Counted from the stretch's first letter, positions 24,695 through 36,924 are shown. The stretch is DNA of 64,000 nt from Gonatopus flavifemur (GCA_018340375.1 JAFFJZ010000013.1:6860501-6924500); one strand, 5' to 3'. Translations and numbers: made by a program. Notes: generated by a model not told the origin, from the sequence alone.

Positions 24695-25092
24695 TCAGAA
24701 TTGGAAGTAATTCAATTGAAAGTCAATTGAGATTCATTTCAATTGATGATTAAATTTGATTCTCAATTAAAACGTTTCTAAATTAGCAATTGAATTTTCT
24801 CCTTATTAACAATGGAATTGAATTTCAAATTGTATTTCTCTCAATTCACCACTAAATTTGATAGTCAATTAAAATTTTTTTTAAATTAGTAATTGAATTC
24901 TATTCTCAATTGAATTTTTGAATCGACAACTAAATTTGATTCTCAATTGGAGTCTTTTTCAATTAAATCAACTTGTGAATTGAAGGACACAACTGATAAT
25001 TGAAATTTAATTGTCGATCGAAAAAAATTACAATTAAGAATTGGATTGAGTTTTTCATTGAAACAGATTCCAATTGAGAATTGAATTGTAAA
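24695..25092. repeat. CAATTGA-rich degenerate repeat
   Basis: About 400 bp built from dozens of degenerate CAATTGA/TCAATTG words, with similar words at both ends. It lies in the second intron of the Tnp2-like gene. Confidence 0.7.
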
Positions 25093-27545
25093 AGGTCATT
25101 GTGTTATTCTCCAATTATTCAATTTACACCCCTGCTCGGAATTATCAGAATATGCATTGAGTGCCCCATCCCCAATTTTTTTGAATATATTTTAACTGTT
25201 ATAATTCTGTTCCTGATAAATCATTCGACATTCACTGAATATCTTTCAATTCAGGTTGAGACTGATGGGAACGAAGGAACTTTCAAACATACTGAACAAA
25301 TAAAATCTCCGAAAGAAGACAGTGCACTTGCAGGAAACTTTGAAGATACATACCATGAAGAATGTTATCAAGATACTACATCACTGGGATTAAAATACTC
25401 TATGTTGGTGCACGTTTTGCGTGTGAAATATAATTTGGGTAAAGCTATTGTCGATAGTATTAGTGAGATACTCAACGATTCATCCATGTGTATTCTCGGC
25501 AAAGAAATCCTACCTAAAGATTCTCGTAAATTAACAAATCTTTTCAAACCTTATTCATCTTCCACTCAAAAACACCAATTATGTCACGACTGTGGAGCAT
25601 ATACTGGCATTTTACAAAAATCAAAGCAAAGCTACGTGTGTGCAGTTTGTAATTGCACAAACAATCTGAAAATTAATGAAGATAAATATGATTTTTTCTT
25701 ATATATGTCTCTGTCTGAGCAATTGACAGATTTATTCGAAAATCATATGAGAGGTCAAGAATTGTGTAAGCCACAAGAAGATAAAGCTCAACGACATCTT
25801 TTACATGGCGTGACAGATGGTATTGCTTTTAAGGCAATACAAACAAAATTCAATCCCAGTGAAGATCACATAACTCTTAATTTTAGTTGTGATGGGATTT
25901 CAGTTTTCAAATCTTCTGGTTCCTCACTGTGGCCTTTATTATGTACCATAAATGAATTCGACTCATATGAAGAGGAAGCATATTCTTTTGCCTGCCCTAT
26001 GGTATGGTGTAGATAAAAAGAAACCAGACATGAATCAATATTTGATACCGTTTGTGGAGGAATGTATTAAATTGTCCCACTATGGATTCACTTATCATAA
26101 GAATGGTGAAGAAAATATTTGCAAAGTAAGCACCATACTATGTATTGCTGATTCGGTTGCTAGGCCTCTACTATTAAACTCCCAACAATTCAATGGTAGA
26201 TACGGTTGCAGCGTTTGTTTACATGAGGGTGAACAGGTGCAAAAGGGTGATGGGACAGTGAGAATTTATCCTTACAAATGTGTTGAAAAAAGGACGATGG
26301 TTGATACACTAAAACATGCAGAATTAGCTTCTCAAAAGACTAAGGAACCTTGGCATCATTTGGGTATTCAAAGGCTTCACGATCCTTGGAGATATTCCTG
26401 ATTTTGATGTCATAAAATCTGTTGTTCCAGAATACATGCATTGTGCGATTCTTGGAGTTATCAGATATTTTTCTAATTTGTGGTTGGACAGTAGCAATCA
26501 TCATGCATCTTTCTACATTGGCCTTCATACTGTCGATGTGAATAGGCGATTACATTTAATCAAACCCCCTACTTTCATTTCTCGCACACCACGAGCGATA
26601 GAAACTCGTAAATTCTGGAGAGCCCATGAGTGGTACGCGTGGCTACTTTACTTCAGTATACCCGTCTTGAAAAATATACTACCAAATCAGTTTCTTTCAC
26701 ATTGGATGCTTTCAGTGGAAGCGATGTTTCTATTACTCCAAGAATCTGTGACTAAATCCCAAGTTTATGACGCTGCTGAATTATTGGCACAATTTAGTCG
26801 GGGAGTCGAAAAATTATATGGTAAAGTGCATTGCACTTTCAATTTACATTTGTGTCAGCATCTTCCAGGAAGTGTATTAGATTGGGGTCCACTATGGGCA
26901 CACTCGGCATTTATTTATGAAGATTATAATCAGACCCTACTCACGGCCATTCACTCCTCGAAAAACGTATTACAACAGGTGGCAACTAATATTCTCACTA
27001 CTCGTTCTATCCCAGCTGTTAAGCTATCTATCGCAGATGAACATAAACTGCAAATGAGTGTATTTGAAACCACCAATCATCGGTATATTCAACAGGCAAT
27101 CACGTCAGATTCAGAAGGTGATAACTTGACAATTCTTTCACCATATACAGACAGTATCCACGATGATCATCGCTTAGCTCTGGTTTCTTCTAGTGTAGAT
27201 GTGATGGGAGAAGAAAAAGTTGTATATTCCAATCGTATTGTACTCAACAGAGATATATTGCATTCAAAATCTCATAAGCTTGTTAAAAAGAGGAATAGTT
27301 ATACGGTCCTCTTGAAATCTGGAAAGGTTTTTTCCATCGGTAAATTTCTGGTACTCAGAGACAATTGCTATGCAGTTGGAAAATGTTATTTACCAAACAG
27401 ATCTATAAGGTTAAGTTTTGGGGAAAGGGAAAAACCCACCCCATATACACTGTCTCAACAAAGACATCGAGCCCATGAGCGCCTTCTCTGTGATGGAAAT
27501 ATATTCCGAAGTAGTATTTATAAATTGCCCTCATCTTCCAATTAA

Positions 27546-28556
27546 TCTCGCCTGTGTTCCGCCAAATCGCTGTGAAGTGCTTGCATAAATGGAAACAAAA
27601 TCACTATTCCAACTTAGACAAATTCGATTGGTATTATTGATAGGAATATTGAGTATTAATTTTTGTATATTCCATTGCATTTTGATTCAGACGATCAATC
27701 CATTTCAATATATATGTATATATAATGTATGTACATTTCAATGTGATTATTAATAACCATTACTCATTTTTTGTATTCGGACAATTTCACTTGAAAAAAG
27801 ATGAATCAATTGCCTGAAATGGATTTTCACAAACACTTGAACTAAAAAACTTGTTGTAGTCATATATTTATAGTGAAAGTTGATTTCTTCAACCACAATG
27901 AATTGGCTAACAGAATAAATTATTAGTTGTTGTAATGAATTAGGTATATGAGCCGTACTATTTCAATTAAGCCAACCAAACCAATAGTCGAAGCATTTTG
28001 TCTTTAATTACAATAATTATTGGAATGTAATGAATATTGTCATTTCCTTGCAATGTTAGGAACACATATGAACTTTGAGAATGAATATAAACTATGAAAA
28101 AATGTGAAACCTTGGATGTTCAATATATTATCAGATTTTGTCGGTACTCAATATATTTTTAGTGTAATATGAATACTATTTTTTGAATAAAAAAAATATA
28201 TTTTCCAGAGAATTTTCTATTATACGAGTATACTTGTTTTATGCTCCCATGAAAGCATGCACATATGTCTGCTTTTTATTTCTATTTGCATGTTATTGAA
28301 ATATATTTGAAATACCATGTAGAGAATGTCATTGAAAAACATTCTGCAGAAATCTATTCTAAATACTTTTTGTGAGTATTTCAATAAATTCATTCTGATG
28401 CAAAGTATAACAAATATATTCAGAAAGGTATTCGAAAGAAAAGGATTTTTCAGTCGTCTATTTGAAATACATTTTTGAATGTTTGCTTGGGAATACTTTT
28501 TCGAAAAAGGATTTTAAATACTTTTCATGCTGAAAAAATGCATTTTGAAAGCTTTT
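27546..28556. other. AT-rich 3' flank of the Tnp2-like gene
   Basis: No ORF is supported. AATAAAAAAAATATA near 28187 is a possible polyadenylation or insertion scar. From 28320 the sequence repeats words such as AATACTTTT and GAAAAAGGATTTT. Confidence 0.4.
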
Positions 28557-29425
28557 TTTGTTATTTGGGAACGAAGTGAAGGAGCAAGTGCAAATGAAAT
28601 TACAGATCCAGGGAGAAAATGTAAGCATGTTGAGATTCGTGGATGACATAGCTGTATTAGCTACGAGTAGTGGTGAGTTAGAAAATACTCTCAACACGAT
28701 GAAAACAATATTACTAGAAAACTATTGTATAAATATAAATAAGGACAAAACAAAATTCATGATTTGTACAACAGCGAGAACATCAAGAAGAACGAAAATC
28801 AAAATAGATGCAGAGACAATTCAGCAAGTCGAAGAGTTTAAATATCTAGGAAGCATAATTACAGAAAACGGTAAAAGCGAAAAAGATATAAAAGCAAGAA
28901 TAGCACAACGAAAACAGGCTTTCCACCAAAAGAAACAGTTACTATATTCGAAGAATATTAGCTTAGCAGTAAAAAAGAAATTTTTGAAGAGTCACGGTTC
29001 AAGCACAGCATCATATGGTTGCGAAACTTGGACAATTGGAAAAACAGACCAACGAAGACTTGAAGCTCTTGAAATGTGGTGTTATAGAAGGATGCTCAGA
29101 GTAAAGTGGATAGAGAGAGTGAAAAATGAAGAAGTACTTGAGAAGGTTAATGAAAAAAGAAGTCTTATGAGACAGGTCGTGAAAAGGAGAAGTAATCTGA
29201 TAGGACACACATTAAGGCATGATAACCGATTGAAAACAATATTGGAAGAAAAAATGAATGGTAAAACTCGAAAAGGTACACCTAGATTAAGTTATATGAA
29301 GCAAATTATACAAGATAAGGGATGTAGTAGATATGCAGGAATTAAACGGTTAGCGGATAGTAGGCAGGGTTGGAGGATTCCATTAAACCAGTCATAAGAC
29401 TGATTACTTCATTATGATGATAAGG
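28557..29425 (+). pseudogene. 5'-truncated LINE, RT C-terminal half (RTE-like)
   Basis: An open frame of about 280 codons starts inside the reverse transcriptase catalytic region (LRFVDDIAVLATSS, where the usual aromatic-A/M-D-D is FVDD). It continues through KYLGSIITENGKSEKDI, SYGCETWTIGKTD, LEALEMWCYRRMLRV and IGHTLRHDN, the standard C-terminal order of endonuclease/RT-type LINEs. It ends shortly before an ATGATGATAAGG tail, as RTE-type elements often do. The 5' truncation is typical of aborted target-primed reverse transcription. The frame is intact over the remaining part, so insertion may be recent. Confidence 0.85.
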
Positions 29426-29917
29426 GGCACGTCATTTCACCCTCGAGAGTATCGGTTGGTACAACATGTGATTGCTGTTGAATAACTGGCTTTGAGATAC
29501 ATTCTATCGCTGTCCTCACGTTTTTGGGTAAATCTGGTATTTCACTGCGTTCTTCTAACGTAGGTTTGAACAGACTAGCTGCTAATTTTTTGATGGAATC
29601 ACGTCGAGGAATTTCCAAGGCATTCTTGGAATGTTGATGAAGAATGTGAGCATTTGAAGTACTTATATCCAACATCCTATAAAACACAGCCATAGGCCAA
29701 CGCCTTGTTCGACGAGTTGCACAGTAGATTGCACATTTGAGATCCATAGAGTCTACTACCCCTTTTGTTAAATTATAAGATGATTTGAATTCTGGTAAAT
29801 TATTATCTTCATAATAAACATTTTTCTGCATTGATGAAATTAAAATTACCACCTTGTTGTGACGAGCCCGTCGAAGTTGAGGTGTTGTGACGGACTCGTC
29901 AGGAAATCCAGTAACCT
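29412..29917 (-). pseudogene. piggyBac transposase C-terminal fragment
   Basis: The frame includes NKVVILISSMQKN, LPEFKSSYNLTKGVVDSMD (the third catalytic Asp lies in the GVVD motif) and RRTRRWPMAVFYRMLDIST. It has the order and spacing of the piggyBac DDE domain (DDE_Tnp_1_7). It begins directly after a good acceptor (CGTTGCAG) at 29918, so upstream exons are possible. It may be the missing C terminus of the piggyBac remnant at 31725-32976, but the join is not demonstrable. Confidence 0.8.
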
Positions 29918-29921
29918 GCAA

Positions 29922-31724
29922 CGAATAAATAAAATTAATACAACGTTCTTAAGATGTGTAATATGGAAACGACACAACCTTACCGTAACCACATTACTGG
30001 CGATGGGGTACACTCTTGCTCCCTCGTCTCACCAGTCGTTATAGATAAACCTGTAAATAGAATAGCGGTTAGAAAAAGGGGTTGAATAAGTCGAGGTAAT
30101 TGAATGAAGACAAAGTTAGCATACCTTCCGTAGTCACCATCCAGTCCAGTGCTGGTGGCCCGAGGGAAACTTAATCTGAAAAATAAAGTGAATTAATAAA
30201 AAGACATTGAAGAGTGAATTGAAGATACGTTTCTTACCACACGGAGGCCCAAATAGTCACCTGTAAGTAACAATATTTTTAGATTAAAAGCGTGAATAGG
30301 ATAATAAGTATTGTACATATAAACGATAGCTTACCTGGAAATAAATGATCGCTAGGAAGATTTCCGGGTGATTTTGGCTCTAGAAAACACTTTTCTCCAC
30401 CAGAAAGAAAGTTTATACACAACTCTCGCGATATTATACTTCCGAAAAACCCGACGCGAAAGGGATGACAGGTTATAAACAAACCTGGTCATCCATATTG
30501 TTTTTCGCGAAAACTCACCGCGCAGGTGCAGGATGTGCGTAGAGCGATCATCAAACGAGACAATCGATACTATCGAGGCCGACCCTAGTTTACGCGGCAA
30601 CCGATAGGTGTCGGAGTCGCCCGTGACTCGAAATTAATTCAAACCAGGAATAAAACGAGGTACCCGAGAGGCAGTGATGCCAGGAAAAACGGTGCGGACC
30701 GAAAAATCAGCCCCTCCATTGTTCACACAATAACACGTTCGTATACGTGTGACTCACATGTATACGAAAGTTTCATCGTGTGCGCGGTAGAGGGGCTGAT
30801 TTTTCGGTCCACACCGTCTTTCCTGGCATCACTGCCGAGAGGTGTTCTTCACTTCACTATCCCGATCATAAATCCGCATCAAACGATGATCTTGCGAGGT
30901 GAAAAAATTGCTCCACTAAGCAAAGCGATAGTTGAAGTCCGTTGGGTGCGTGCATCCAACGTCAGCTAGACTTTGTTTTAGGGCCGGGGGTGGTCAGCTG
31001 GAAAGAAACCACTACCTTAGAGTAAATGCTGGTTCGGGCACTATATGACGGGGATGGTAATAATACTCCTACGTTATTAGGGGCAAAATCCAGCCCATGG
31101 GGTTAGATAGCAGCCACCCTCTCACAGCTGAAAATACTGTGGAAAGACACATGATCTAAACTTTCCGTTAGATCTTGGACGGATTCCTTCCGAATCTCTC
31201 AGGGCTCTCAGTAGCCAATTAGCTTTCAGGATCTCTTGATCTGCGACGTGATTGGTCTCCTTCCGAGACGCACGTTCGCCTTGTCATTGGCCGAAGTCTA
31301 GTTTGTCACTAGGATAACTCTAGACTTTCGAGCCACGCGATTGGTCCGCGAGTAATCGGTCGTTTACAATCGCCGCGCGCATCATTCCGTTGGAACCGCG
31401 CCTTGTAGAGTCACCGCGTAAGAGTCAATACGCCTTGTTTCCGTTAGAATCAGCCGAATTTCCAACCAAATAACGTCTTCGCGCAGAACACGTGTGCACA
31501 CGCTAGGAATAGTCGACTTAGGGTTCTTAACTTATTAAAATTTCCTAGTTTATATGATATTGTCAAATCTTACCTTACTTTTGTCTTTGTTTATACGCGA
31601 ACTGACCAGTTCGAATCTTTTGTAAAAGAAGAGTGCTTCAATAAATGTCAATTTACTTTGTTTAAAATTCAAACACTTGTCTGGTTATTTTAATGTTAAT
31701 GGTCTGTGACCCGCGTTCCTCAAT
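29922..31724. other. segment between piggyBac remnants with splice-like micro-exons
   Basis: On the minus strand there are tight acceptor/donor pairs bounding short segments at about 30241-30263, 30123-30175 and 29986-30052, and a donor CCAG|GTAAGC near 30336. Frames do not connect cleanly into the piggyBac fragment. From about 31020 to 31700 the sequence has an LTR-like feel (AATAAATGTC near 31640 followed by a T-rich stretch), but no paired LTR or primer site is convincing. Confidence 0.35.
30672..30834. mobile_element. hAT-type MITE with perfect 8-bp target duplication
   Basis: 163 bp with long inverted termini beginning CAGTGATGCCAGGAAAAACG. CCGAGAGG is present exactly on both sides (30664-30671 and 30835-30842), diagnostic of hAT transposition. 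The interior is non-coding. Confidence 0.92.
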
Positions 31725-32976
31725 CTAGAAAACCCGAACCTTGGTCTTCCGACGAGCGAGAGGTATAATTTGAGGGTAAATTCTTAAATTTACGATACCA
31801 TCATATATCAACGCGTTAGGGTCTTTGAAACGAAACGTCACATTGTCTTCCTTTGGTACATAGGAGATCAAAGTCCCGTCTTCTGACCATCCAGGAAGAG
31901 TAGACTGCACTCCTCTGTTCTCAGGAAGAAGGAATTCTCTTAGAATTCCTCCTCAATTCTTTTCATGGTATCATCATATGTAAGGCCGTTTTCTTAAGTT
32001 CCTCAAGTAACTCTATAGAGGAAATAAAGTTATCACAAGCTACATTCCTGTTTGAATTATATAATGGTTCGCAAAGACGTAGTACAGATTATGTTGGTTT
32101 TGAAAACTTTTTCTCTCCAGTGGACATTCCCTGCACATCACTTTGATGCCATATTGAGCATGTACATTTTGAATGACCATCTACCTCGAAACGCTACTAA
32201 CATTCCATCGACGCAGGCATAAGCCCCTATATTGTATAGGTTTTGGGAATTGGTAATGCACCATCGAAATAAGTCTGATATAACTGCAGTACAATCAGCT
32301 GCTCTCCTTATCAATTGATTTGCAGAATCATCAAAACGCAAGTATGCATTTAAAACTTCGAATCATCCGACGGACATAGTTGCACGAGAAACAGGTCGCC
32401 CGAAACCATTATTTGCAAATAATTAAGATGTTTTTTCATGCCCCAGACCAAAAATTGAAGTCAACATTAATCAACCAAATAAAGCTTCAATTCCTGTTAC
32501 AGATGTGAGATGCGTATGTAGAGTAAGCATTTGATAATTCGGTACGTACTTGTTTGAGTTTTTCATTGGTATGAATAACAATGTGACGTATCATTTCATC
32601 ATCAAACAACAAACGCCAAATTTCAATAGGTGCAGGGGAATCGCTCAAGTTTGTAGCAGGAGCTTTCAGAGTAGGAGTTTTGAACACGATATCCGATTTG
32701 GACGTTCGCTTAGCTCGATTGGGTTCTTGTGCATTCCGAAAATATTTAAATTTTTACCTTTACCGAAATAACCAGTTTGAACTTCTGGAGAAGTTTGCAC
32801 ATCTTCTTCTTCATTTGTAGTGTCAGGTTAGCTGTACTCTACTTCACTATTAGGATCATTTTCAGTTTCCAAAACATAGACTCATCTTCAGATGTGTTGG
32901 ATGAAATATTTCCTCCATTAGAATCCGTGTCGCTAGGTATTTCATAATTTTTTAATCGCGATTGCCGACCTTCCAT
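31725..32976 (-). pseudogene. piggyBac transposase, degraded N-terminal and middle part
   Basis: The start MEGRQSRLKNYEIPSDTDSN (ATG at 32976) begins an acidic N terminus typical of piggyBac transposases. Separate frames follow: PIEIWRLLFDDEMIRHIVIH (32687-32487), RFDDSANQLIRRAADCTAVI and VDGMLVAFRGRWSFKMYML (32341-32138, with the first catalytic Asp in VDGML). A CDNF-like segment near 32040 and GTLISYVPKEDNVTF (31910-31725) complete the order. Several frameshifts and stops separate them. The upstream side runs into palindrome B at 33015. Confidence 0.8.
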
Positions 32977-33585
32977 ATTTCTAAAATGAAAAGTATCGAA
33001 TTTGAAATAATGTGCGGGTAAGTCCATATATAACTGGCAAAAATGGGAACTGAGGGTCTCAGAAATTTTTGATACTTTGCATATCAATAGTACCTTTAGA
33101 GAAAATGAAAACCCTCAAACATTAGATCTCTACCATCCGCGGTTTTTAGAATATTCATTCTTGAACATCCTAACAATGACGGTTCCTTGCGAATTTCAAT
33201 CGACCATAACTCGAAAACTATTCCAGCTACAGGATTGAATGATCAGTCAATTTTCTTCGTAAGTCTCTCATCTTCCATTTGGTATACGATACAACCATGA
33301 TACATGAACAATAAAGAATTTATAAACAAATAAACAATGATTTTTTTAATAACTTCCGGGCGTCAAATTTTTTTTTTTTGAAAAACATACATAAAGTTTG
33401 TACACTGATAACAAATGTACACACCAAGTTTCAATATGTAAACTCGATGGCATCATATTGAAAAAAATTAATTTGTCTGATATTCGCCCCGTAACGCTGA
33501 ATACTCATCATGCGACTCTGTCGGATCTCTTCAGAAGTGAAACAAAAAAAAATAAACAAAACACAAACAAAAAACAAACAAAAAA

Positions 33586-33897
33586 TCATGTCGGGTTGAA
33601 ATCGAAATGGTATTTTTTATTTACAAAACCTTCAATTTTTTCGAACGGTATATCTTCGTCAGCCGAATGCATTTGGATTTTGTTGATGTCTGATTTCTCA
33701 GAAAAAGACGATATTTTCGTTCTGATATGCGTCTCACTTACAGGGATGAAACAGTGGTATGTTTGAGTTCCAATAATTGCTATCGCCTTTTGAAACCTTT
33801 CAGAGCTCTGGTTTTCTCCTTCTAAATATTCTTTATTTGTGACATGGAAAAATTGAATTGATAGAATGTGTTGTTTTCCCCACTCAAACAGTTGCAA
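33586..33897 (-). CDS. 103-codon ORF in left arm of B, unknown
   Basis: The start is TTG, with no ATG upstream in frame. The protein reads like folded sequence (FQKAIAIIGTQTYHCFIPV, then DINKIQMHSADEDIPFEKIE) and not like low-complexity shadow, but I recognise no family. It could be the last exon of a lost transposase or a captured host exon. It is duplicated in the other arm. Confidence 0.35.
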   Translation of the reverse strand: MQLFEWGKQHILSIQFFHVTNKEYLEGENQSSERFQKAIAIIGTQTYHCFIPVSETHIRTKISSFSEKSDINKIQMHSADEDIPFEKIEGFVNKKYHFDFNPT

Positions 33898-34251
33898 CGC
33901 TAATCAAAATTTCATCCAACCAATAAAATATAGTTTATGTGATCACACTTGTTTCCGTATTCAATTGTTTTCTCATACTTCCCCTTTCTCTTTCATGTAA
34001 AGACGCGTGAGTCGCTTGAACTTGTCAAAAGTGGGTATATTACTATTGTTTCGAAAATATATACTCTCATACGCAGAAACATAGTAACAACCCAATAAAC
34101 ATTTGATTTCTCAAGATATGTTTTAGATATGTTCAAGATTCCTTATGCGACACTCTCAGATATCTGAAGGATAACTTTTTGTATCTTGAGATATCTTAAA
34201 CATGTCTTGGACGTTTTAAGAGACATAAGATATGTTCAAGATACCTCAAGA

Positions 34252-34550
34252 TACACGGAGAAAATGATTTGACGAAAGATTACTCAAAGTTGAGCAAAAC
34301 GGGGGCATACTGGCATTTCGGCGAGGTTCCAAATTCGGTTGACGTCGTTTCACTCGACAACAGATGAAAATTCATACAAATGTTCCTTCACAATACTCAA
34401 CTTGTAGAGATAATGAGAACATCCGAATGAATTTTCATCTGCAGTCCAGTAAAACGGGGTCAATGGAATTTGAAACCTCACGGAAATGCCACTATGTCCT
34501 CGTTTTACTCAACTTTGGGGAATCTTTCGACAAAATATTTTCTGCGTGTA
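34252..34550. mobile_element. MITE at the centre of B
   Basis: Inverted termini TACACGGAGAAAATGATTTG and, reverse-complemented, TACACGCAGAAAATATTTTG, each with outer TA. The halves (CAAAGTTGAG, GATGAAAATTCAT blocks) are themselves inverted, so the MITE forms the hairpin centre of B. Confidence 0.75.
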
Positions 34551-34834
34551 CGAAAAGTCATCTTTTAGATATCTGAGAGTGTCGCATAAGGAATCTTGAA
34601 CATATCTAAAACATATCTTGAGAAATCAAATGTTTATTGGGTTGTTACTATGTTTCTGCGTATGAGAGTATATATTTTCGAAACAATAGTAATATACCCA
34701 CTTTTGACAAGTTCAAGCGACTCACGCGTCTTTACATGAAAGAGAAAGGGGAAGTATGAGAAAACAATTGAATACGGAAACAAGTGTGATCACATAAACT
34801 ATATTTTATTGGTTGGATGAAATTTTGATTAGCG

Positions 34835-35146
34835 TTGCAACTGTTTGAGTGGGGAAAACAACACATTCTATCAATTCAATTTTTCCATGTCACAAATAAA
34901 GAATATTTAGAAGGAGAAAACCAGAGCTCTGAAAGGTTTCAAAAGGCGATAGCAATTATTGGAACTCAAACATACCACTGTTTCATCCCTGTAAGTGAGA
35001 CGCATATCAGAACGAAAATATTGTCTTTTTCTGAGAAATCAGACATCAACAAAATTCTAATGCACTCGGCTGACGAAGATATACCGTTCGAAAAAATTGA
35101 CGGTTTTGTAAATAAAAAATACCATTTAGATTCCAACCCGACATGA
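34835..35146 (+). CDS. 103-codon ORF in right arm of B, unknown
   Basis: Inverted duplicate of 33586-33897. Of seven base differences I count between them, five change amino acids and two are silent, so there is no sign of purifying selection since duplication. Confidence 0.35.
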   Translation: MQLFEWGKQHILSIQFFHVTNKEYLEGENQSSERFQKAIAIIGTQTYHCFIPVSETHIRTKILSFSEKSDINKILMHSADEDIPFEKIDGFVNKKYHLDSNPT

Positions 35147-35703
35147 TTTTTTGTTTGTTTTTTGTTTGTGTTTTGTTTATTTTTTTTTGTTTCACTTCTG
35201 ACGAGATCCGACAGAGTCGCATGATGAGTATTCAGCGTTACGGGGCGAATATCAGACAAATTAATTTTTTTCAATATGATGCCATCGAGTTTACATATTG
35301 AAACTTGGTGTGTACATTTGTTATTAGTGTACAAACTTTATGTATGTTTTTCAAAAAAAAAAAATTTGCCGCCCGGAAGTTATCAAAAAAATCATTGTTT
35401 ATTTGTTTATAAATTCTTTATTGTTCATGTATCATGGTTGTATCGTATACCAAATGAAAGATGAGAGATTCACGAAGAAAATTGACTGATCATTTAATCC
35501 TGTAGCTGAAATAGTTTTCGAGTTATGGTCGATTGAAATTTGCAAGGAACCGTCATTGTTAGGATTTTCAAAAATGAATATTTTGAAAACCGCGGGTGGT
35601 GGAGATCTAATGTTTGGAGATTAGTTACTATCGATATGCAAAGTATCAAAAATTTCTGAGAACCTAAGTTCCCATTTTTGCCGGTTATATATGGACTTAC
35701 CCG

Positions 35704-36439
35704 TATACAAAAACTTTCATAATCTTCGAATATTGTAGAATGTGTGAATAAATGAAATACAATTGTATAAACATAGTCGATACACCGGGAATTTTCTTCC
35801 ATTTTTATTGATCATTCTATCCAATGTGGATATATGATTGGTAGATTCCGTTGAATTTCCCGGGTGTAGCAACCCTGTTAAATGAATGAGATTAGAATGT
35901 ACAAGTTGATGAAAATCAATCACGGATAAATAAATACTTGACCGCAGAGTATTTGAAATAAAATAACACCAAGAGTAAACCCCGGTCTGTGGGATCGCTA
36001 CACTGTTCCTTTCCGTCTCCTACTGATGTTCCACAGCGAATGACACGGCCGCGATTGCAGCGCTTATTGGAATACATGAGATACGAAGGTACTCGGAGTT
36101 TAGGGTGCTTCTTTTCGACATTGACGTGGTGACATAAAAATGAAGCTTGAATAGCAGTCTGTGAGACCGATATTACCGTTTGAAGATTGAATTGGAAATA
36201 ATATGTTTCGAATATTGAATAAACATCTTTTCATTCGAATGATTATGTAACTTTATAAATATTTGGTTTACTCAAAACTTTTATAGAATAATGTAACGTA
36301 TGAACATTATTCAAAACGGATCTGTAATCTAAAACAAAACCTCATCTGAACAGAGCTCAATATATGATTGATATACTGAAAAAATGTATGAGAAATTGAA
36401 AAAATAAAGCATTTATTACGAGAAATCATGATTCCATTT
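35704..36439. other. AT-rich unassigned DNA
   Basis: No ORF, RNA gene or paired repeat was supported. Confidence 0.5.
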
Positions 36440-36924
36440 AATATATTATTAGAATTCTATTGCCACTGTTTCATTTATACATTCAATTCCCCCGTTTTTA
36501 TACGAGCATCATCCAAAATTTTCTTCTTCTCAAGTTCCTTCAATGTTTATGAAGCTTCACGTTTTTCTGCTTTTTGTTCCAGTATTACATTTTCTTTTTC
36601 TCTATTCCTGTTTAAAGCTTCTTGTACTGATCACGTAAATTTCGCACAGCATGTATTAGGCTTTTACTTATTCCAATTGTTTACCCCGCCATGGAACATA
36701 ACTGCATCATACACTTGTAGTTGGGCTATCAATGACATTTCAGAAGGATTCTGTATTAAAATTTCTTTATCAATCAAAAAACCTCTCTCACAGAAAGCGT
36801 TGACCTGAGACGAAATGAGAATCATTTTCCAAAGGGAACGTAGATCTTCAAATTCAACGGATTTGGGAATGAAGCTCATCCATGAGTCGTCAAGTCTATC
36901 ATTTTCTATGGAGAAACTTGACAT
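36440..36924 (-). pseudogene. hAT-like transposase C-terminal remnant
   Basis: The frame 36924-36664 reads LRSLWKMILISSQVNAFCERG then FLIDKEILIQNPSEMSLIAQ and VYDAVMFHGGVNN. This matches the pattern of the C-terminal dimerisation region in a subset of insect hAT-related proteins (VERGFS..KE...EN..E.SL..QR.VYD). Beyond its stop, the other frames continue with a HAVRNLRDQYKKL-like segment and a Lys/Glu helix, so the reading frame is broken more than once. Confidence 0.5.

Larger units (their letters stand above)
22562..27545 (+). pseudogene. spliced Tnp2-like (CACTA/EnSpm-type) transposase gene, broken
   Basis: Three phase-0 exon candidates are joined by good splice signals: 22562-22709 (Ser/Pro-rich, donor GTGAGC), 24069-24248 (acidic, acceptor TTTGTAG, donor GTTTGT) and 25255 onward (acceptor TTTCAATTCAG). 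The third exon carries a zinc-binding C..C...C..C block (HDCGAYTG, YVCAVCN), the NFSCDGISVFKSS motif typical of Transposase_21, an IWYG-like VWYG...KP segment, RYGCSVCLHEG, and EYMHCAILGVIRYFSNLW. Frame changes near 25985 and 26370 break it, and the last frame runs 26436-27545 to a normal-looking stop. This family catalyses cut-and-paste transposition, but CACTA termini were not located. The Tnp2 match is from remembered family motifs. Introns contain several unrelated MITEs. Confidence 0.75.
33015..35703. mobile_element. palindromic element B (2.7 kb)
   Basis: Sequence inward from CGGGTAAGTCCATATATAAC on the left is the reverse complement of sequence inward from the right end, GGACTTACCCG. 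The arms run to about 34250 and from about 34551, around a central MITE. The left arm carries an extra segment of about 85 bp rich in AGATAT words. Both arms encode the same 103-codon ORF. It abuts the N terminus of the piggyBac remnant. Confidence 0.9.

Noticed and set aside
33398..33766. 122-codon ORF on the other strand of the B arms
   Set aside because: Antisense shadow of the 103-codon ORF, containing simple-sequence AAACAAA runs.
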